This document shows, piece by piece, positions 13,133-17,096 of a DNA stretch of 17,096 nt. A program made the position numbers and the translations under genes. The notes under the pieces are model-generated. The model did not search any database. It was not told the origin of the DNA and saw only the letters and a list, made by a program, of their open reading frames with translations. How positions within the stretch are numbered: the stretch's first letter is position 1; every line of letters begins with the position of its first letter. Origin of the DNA: Clostridiales bacterium (lineage in GTDB: Bacteria; Bacillota; Clostridia; Oscillospirales; Oscillospiraceae); the NCBI GenBank assembly GCA_021205375.1, contig JAJPXR010000244.1, forward strand, positions 1 to 17,096, in the 5' to 3' direction.

Positions 13133-16100
13133 ATGGCTTTTGCGCTGACGCCGGAACAGAGCGCCGTGGTGAACGACCGGGGCGGAGAGCTGCTGGTCTC
13201 CGCCGCCGCCGGGTCGGGCAAGACCCGTGTGCTGGTGGAGCGGCTGCTCAGCCGGGTGGAGGACGAGGGACTGGATTTAGACCAGTTTTTGGTCATCACC
13301 TTCACCAAGGCCGCCGCCGCCGAGCTGCGTGACAAGGTTCTGGCGGAGCTGAACCTGCGCCTGGCCCAGCGGCCCGACGACTGGCACCTGCGCCGCCAGA
13401 CCACCCTGATTTACCGGGCGCAGATCTCCACCATCCACTCCTTCTGCACCGCCTTCCTCCGGGAGAACAGTCACCTGCTGGATTTAGACCCGGATTTCCG
13501 GGTGGCGGACGAGACCGAGGCGGAGCTGTTGCGGGTGCGGGTGCTGGACCGGGTGCTGGAGGAACGGTATGAGCATTTGGACGAAAACGGTTTCGCCGGG
13601 CTGGTGGACGCCCTCTCCGCCGGGCGGGATGACAGCCGCCTCCGGGACATCACCCTGGACATCCACCGCCGTATCCAGGCCCACCCCGACCCGGCCCGGT
13701 GGCTCCGGGAGCAGGCGGCGGCCTTTGACCTGGCCGACGTGAAGGACGTGGGCAAGACCGCCTGGGGACAGCTCTTGATGGAGGACGCCAAATCTCAGAC
13801 CGAATATTGGCGGCAGCAGATGGTGGGGACGCTGGACATCCTGCAAGAGAGCGGAGACGACGCCCTCATCGGGGCCTATTCCGAGTCTATCAACGGCACG
13901 TTGGACAGCCTGGACGACTTTCTTGCCGCACTGGACCGGCGCTGGGACAGCGCCCAGGCCCTCTGCGATATCCAGTTCCCCACCCTGGGCCGCTCCCGGA
14001 AAATCCAGGACAAGGAGGCCCAGGCCCGCGTGAAGGCCATCCGGGACAAGTGCAAAAAGAGCATGGCGAAGCTGGCGAACCGCTTCGAGAGCGGCAGCCA
14101 GGAGCTGCTGGAGGACCTGGAAGCGGTGCGGGAGCCGCTGAATGAGCTGTTCCGGCTGGTGCAGGACCTCCAGGACGCCTATGGCCGGGAGAAGCGCAAG
14201 CGCAAGCTGCTGGACTTCAACGACCTGGAGCATTTCACCGTGGACGCGCTGGTGCGGGACGGCGTGCCTACGGCGCTGGCAAAACACTGTCAGGAACAGT
14301 ACGCCGAGGTGATGGTGGACGAGTACCAGGACACCAACGCCGTCCAGAACGCCATTTTCTACGGCCTGACGGACGGGGGCAAGACGCTGTTTCAGGTGGG
14401 CGATTTGAAGCAGTCCATCTATCGGTTCCGGCTGGCCGACCCCACCATTTTCCTGAACAAATACCACAAGTTTGACCCCGGCGAGGCGGCCAAACCCGGC
14501 CAGCCCCGGCGGTTGGTGCTCAGCCGGAACTTCCGCTCTCGGAAAACGGTGCTGGACGGGGTCAACTTCCTGTTTGAGCATTTGATGACCGCCCCCTTCG
14601 GGGAAATCGACTACACCGAGGACCAGCGGCTGAACCTGGGCCTGCTGGACCAGCCCCGTCGGGAGGACGACCAGGTGGAATTGAATGTGGTGGACCTCTC
14701 CACGCTGGAGCTGGAGGAGGGGCAGGCCAAGCCCCCCAGGGACCAGGTGGAGGCCCGCTTCGTGGCCCGGCGGGTGCGGGAGCTGCTGGACCAGCCTTAC
14801 CGGGTGACGGAAGGAGACGGGTTCCGCCCGGTGCGCCCCGACGACATCGCCATCCTCTACCGCTCCCCCGGCGCGGTGCTGCGGTATCTGACCGCCGCCC
14901 TGGACGAGCTGGACATCCCCTGGCAGAACGAAGGGAGCGAGGACTTTTTCGCCGCCACCGAGGTCAGCGTGGCCCTGTCCTTTTTGCAAATCATCGACAA
15001 TCCCCGGCAGGACATCCCCCTGCTCTCTGTCCTCCGCAGCCCGGTCTATGGGTTCACGGCGGACCAACTGGCCCAGCTCCGGGCGGCGGAGCCGGAGGGA
15101 GACATCTACACCTGCGTGGTGAAAGGCGCAGCGGAAGGAGACGCGCTCTGTCAGCGGTTCCTGGATGACCTTGCCGGTCTCCGGGTGCTGATGGTGGACA
15201 GCTCCTGCGCCCAGTTGCTGTGGTATCTCTACGACCAGATGGGCCTGCTGGCCCTGTTCGGGGCCATGGCCGGGGGCCAACGGCGGCAGGAAAACTTGAT
15301 GGCCTTTTACGATTACGCCCGCTCTTTCGAGGGCCAGGGCCACCGGGGGGTGTTCGCCTTCGTGGGGCACCTCCGCCGCCTACAGGAGCAGGACAAAAAC
15401 CCCGCCCGGTCCGGGGGCGGCGGCAGCGGGGTGCGCATCCTGTCCATCCACAAGTCCAAGGGGCTGGAGTTCCCGGTGGTGGTGCTGGCGGGGCTGGCCC
15501 GGCAGATCAACCGGGCGGACGAGACGGCCCCCATGCTGTTCCACTCCCAGTTAGGGGTGGGACCAAAGCGGCTGGACCCGGAGCTGCGGGTGGAGTATCC
15601 CACCCTGGCCCGGACTGCGGTACAATTAAAACTGAATAAGGAGACCAAGGCGGAGGAGCTGCGGCTGCTCTACGTGGCCATGACCCGCGCCAGGGAGAAG
15701 CTCATCATGGTGATGAGCTTCAACGAGGCGGAGAAGGAGCTGACCAGGCTGCTGCCCGACGCAGGCCCCAACCCAGAGCCGGAGGCCCTGTTTCAGTTGG
15801 ATTCTGTAGGCAAGTGGATGCTGCTGCCCGTGCTGGCCCGGCCCGATGGGGAGGCGCTGCGCTTCGGCCAGCGGCCCGACGCCTACGTGAAAACCATCGA
15901 CCACTGGGACATCCGCCTTGTCCATGCGGAAAACAGTTGGCTGACCGACACGCTTGTTCTGCGTCCGGCAGCGCCGGAGGTGGCCGCTGAGCAGCCGGAC
16001 GAGACAGCGGTGGCGGCACAGCTCCGCTGGCGGTATCCCTGGCAGGAGCTGACCGAGCTGCCCTCCAAGGTGACGGCCACCCAAATGAAGGGCCGCCTGC

Positions 16101-16699
16101 TGGACGAGGAGGCGGCGGAGGAAACGGCACAGCCCCTGCCGCCCCTGGCGTTCCGCCGTCCGGCCTTCGACCAGGCCCGGCGGGGCCTGACCGCTGCCCA
16201 GGCCGGCAGCGCCATCCACGCCGTCATGGAGCACATCAACCTGAAAAAGGCGGACACCGTCCTGGGGGTGCGGGAGGAGCTGGAACGGCTGACCGCCGGA
16301 GGCTGGCTCTCCCCGGAGCAGGCCAAAGCGGTGGACCCGGCAAAGGTGGCCCGGTTCTGGGCCTCGCCCCTGGGCCGGGAGGCCGCCGCCTCCCCCCAGC
16401 TCCGGCGAGAGTTCAAGTTCTCCATCCTGGCCCCCGCCGGGCGGTTCTACCCCACCGCCGGGGAGGGGGAAGAGGTGCTGCTCCAGGGCGTGGTGGACTG
16501 CTGTTTCACCGGCCCGGAAGGGTTCACGGTGGTGGATTTCAAATCCGACCACATCCGGCGGGGCGGCGAGCTCCGGCGGGCGGAGGAATACCGGGGCCAG
16601 TTGGACGTATATACCCAGGCGTTGGAGGAGATTTTTGGCCGGCCTGTGACCCGGCGGGTGGTGTGGTTCTTCCAGACCGGCCAGGGCGCGGAGCTGTAA
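13133..16699 (+). CDS. addA: ATP-dependent helicase-nuclease subunit A
   Basis: This 1,188-residue UvrD/Rep-type SF1A 3'-5' helicase with a C-terminal RecB nuclease domain (B. subtilis AddA about 1,232) is the motor and second nuclease of AddAB. Motifs seen are TPEQ (6-9), Walker A AAAGSGKT (24-31), motif Ia FTKAAAAEL, Walker B DEYQD (396-400), motif III QVGDLKQSIYRFR, motif V SIHKSKGLEF (H773), motif VI YVAMTRARE (from Y847), and nuclease H1029, D1135, K1137 (VVDFKSD) and the QLDVYTQALEE helix. The start at 13133 follows GGAAAGG and GGTGG; in-frame GTGs at 13124 and 13127 are alternatives. The frame opens at a GTG at 13076, but that lies inside CIRCE. addB would normally be directly upstream. 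I found no clear terminator after the gene; the rpmE promoter follows within 45 nt. Confidence 0.96.
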   Translation: MAFALTPEQSAVVNDRGGELLVSAAAGSGKTRVLVERLLSRVEDEGLDLDQFLVITFTKAAAAELRDKVLAELNLRLAQRPDDWHLRRQTTLIYRAQISTIHSFCTAFLRENSHLLDLDPDFRVADETEAELLRVRVLDRVLEERYEHLDENGFAGLVDALSAGRDDSRLRDITLDIHRRIQAHPDPARWLREQAAAFDLADVKDVGKTAWGQLLMEDAKSQTEYWRQQMVGTLDILQESGDDALIGAYSESINGTLDSLDDFLAALDRRWDSAQALCDIQFPTLGRSRKIQDKEAQARVKAIRDKCKKSMAKLANRFESGSQELLEDLEAVREPLNELFRLVQDLQDAYGREKRKRKLLDFNDLEHFTVDALVRDGVPTALAKHCQEQYAEVMVDEYQDTNAVQNAIFYGLTDGGKTLFQVGDLKQSIYRFRLADPTIFLNKYHKFDPGEAAKPGQPRRLVLSRNFRSRKTVLDGVNFLFEHLMTAPFGEIDYTEDQRLNLGLLDQPRREDDQVELNVVDLSTLELEEGQAKPPRDQVEARFVARRVRELLDQPYRVTEGDGFRPVRPDDIAILYRSPGAVLRYLTAALDELDIPWQNEGSEDFFAATEVSVALSFLQIIDNPRQDIPLLSVLRSPVYGFTADQLAQLRAAEPEGDIYTCVVKGAAEGDALCQRFLDDLAGLRVLMVDSSCAQLLWYLYDQMGLLALFGAMAGGQRRQENLMAFYDYARSFEGQGHRGVFAFVGHLRRLQEQDKNPARSGGGGSGVRILSIHKSKGLEFPVVVLAGLARQINRADETAPMLFHSQLGVGPKRLDPELRVEYPTLARTAVQLKLNKETKAEELRLLYVAMTRAREKLIMVMSFNEAEKELTRLLPDAGPNPEPEALFQLDSVGKWMLLPVLARPDGEALRFGQRPDAYVKTIDHWDIRLVHAENSWLTDTLVLRPAAPEVAAEQPDETAVAAQLRWRYPWQELTELPSKVTATQMKGRLLDEEAAEETAQPLPPLAFRRPAFDQARRGLTAAQAGSAIHAVMEHINLKKADTVLGVREELERLTAGGWLSPEQAKAVDPAKVARFWASPLGREAAASPQLRREFKFSILAPAGRFYPTAGEGEEVLLQGVVDCCFTGPEGFTVVDFKSDHIRRGGELRRAEEYRGQLDVYTQALEEIFGRPVTRRVVWFFQTGQGAEL

Positions 16700-16742
16700 A
16701 TAAAATCTGTACAGGTAGACGAAATTTTTTCTCAAAAAGCCC

Positions 16743-16771
16743 TTGCATTTTTGGGGAAGCCGTGCTATCAT
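16743..16771 (+). promoter_or_regulatory. Promoter of rpmE
   Basis: TTGCAT (16743-16748), a 17-nt spacer and TATCAT (16766-16771), preceded by TGC as an extended -10, make a reasonable sigma-A promoter. The expected start is near 16778, giving a leader of about 54 nt. I see no autoregulatory hairpin in it. Confidence 0.62.
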
Positions 16772-16831
16772 AACCTCTGTTGTATGTGTATTTTCTTTTC
16801 TATTTTGTCAATTTGAAAGAGGTGAACAAAA

Positions 16832-17035
16832 ATGAAGGCAGGGATCCATCCCGATTACCAGCAGACCACCATTCGCTGTGCTTGCGGCGCCGTCTACCAC
16901 ACCGGTTCCACCAAGAAGGACATCCGCGTGGAAGTTTGCGCCAAGTGTCACCCCTTTTTCACCGGTAAGCAGAAGATGGTGGATACAGGTGGCCGCGTGA
17001 GCCGCTTCAACAAGAAGTTTGGCTTCGACAAGTGA
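16832..17035 (+). CDS. rpmE: 50S ribosomal protein L31, zinc-binding type
   Basis: This 67-residue large-subunit protein sits at the subunit interface (bridge B1b region). The family signature is clear: MKAGIHPDYQ at the start, TIRCACGAVYHTGST (13-27), VCAKCHPFFTGKQ (35-47), and the C-terminal GRVSRFNKKFG (54-64). Zinc ligands C16, C18, C36 and C39 are all present, so this is the C+ form rather than the zinc-free YtiA/RpmE2 form that replaces it in zinc starvation. AAGAGGTGA (16817-16825) sits 6 nt before the start. It has its own promoter and terminator. Confidence 0.97.
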   Translation: MKAGIHPDYQQTTIRCACGAVYHTGSTKKDIRVEVCAKCHPFFTGKQKMVDTGGRVSRFNKKFGFDK

Positions 17036-17065
17036 TTAAGAAATTTAGGTTCTATAATAAATGTT

Positions 17066-17090
17066 GGGGTCAGGTAAAGCACCTGGCCCC
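17066..17090 (+). terminator. Terminator hairpin after rpmE, cut by the window edge
   Basis: GGGGTCAGGT (17066-17075), loop AAAGC, and ACCTGGCCCC (17081-17090) form a 10-bp stem with one G-U pair, 30 nt after the rpmE stop. The expected T-run is not visible because only six bases remain in the window. Confidence 0.7.
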
Positions 17091-17096
17091 AAATTC

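Overview
The window looks like chromosomal DNA from a GC-rich, endospore-forming Bacillota, most likely a gut-type member of the Oscillospiraceae/Eubacteriales (the Flavonifractor/Intestinimonas/Oscillibacter neighbourhood). This is an inference from four things: an alpha/beta-type spore protein behind a textbook sigma-G promoter, AddAB rather than RecBCD, a giant fused 2-hydroxyacyl-CoA dehydratase activase typical of anaerobic Clostridia, and a perfect CIRCE operator. I saw no prophage, CRISPR array, integrase, transposase, rRNA or tRNA.

Layout, left to right. (1) 1-416 is non-coding. It holds a candidate structured RNA or terminator (about 102-207) and a sigma-G promoter that drives a small acid-soluble spore protein (417-626), which is followed by a strong terminator. 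(2) A DUF1275/YoaK-like membrane protein and a GNAT N-acetyltransferase form a small rightward operon (869-2222). (3) 2223-2603 is filled by a composite repeat with 12-bp inverted ends and by the terminator of the gene arriving from the right. (4) A leftward pair follows: a MarR regulator (7260-7751) with a palindromic operator at its predicted transcription start, then a 1,510-residue protein with two HgdC-type activase modules, a DUF2229-like region, an HgdB-like region and a basic tail (2604-7136). (5) addB (8124-11444) runs rightward. (6) About 1.7 kb between addB and addA holds a heptamer tandem repeat, another copy of the modular repeat and two leftward hsp20 paralogues, each with its own terminator. 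The right-hand copy has an intact CIRCE upstream and the left-hand copy a decayed one. (7) addA (13133-16699) runs rightward. (8) rpmE (ribosomal protein L31, zinc-binding form) has its own promoter and a terminator at the window edge.

How the genes work together. AddA and AddB form the helicase-nuclease that processes double-strand breaks. Their genes are normally adjacent, but here the hsp20 block interrupts them. The CIRCE lies in the divergent hsp20-addA intergenic region, so heat-shock repressor control could reach addA as well as hsp20. The marR-activase pair looks like a self-regulated transcription unit. The hsp20 pair is a duplication that includes the upstream control region, and one control region has since decayed.

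Most genes are ordinary housekeeping genes. The most interesting material is in the intergenic DNA: the modular repeat with an inverted core and covarying hairpins, the intact and decayed CIRCE pair, an orphan rightward terminator at 7893-7948, and the structured stretch near the left end. I did not find a convincing new multi-gene system.
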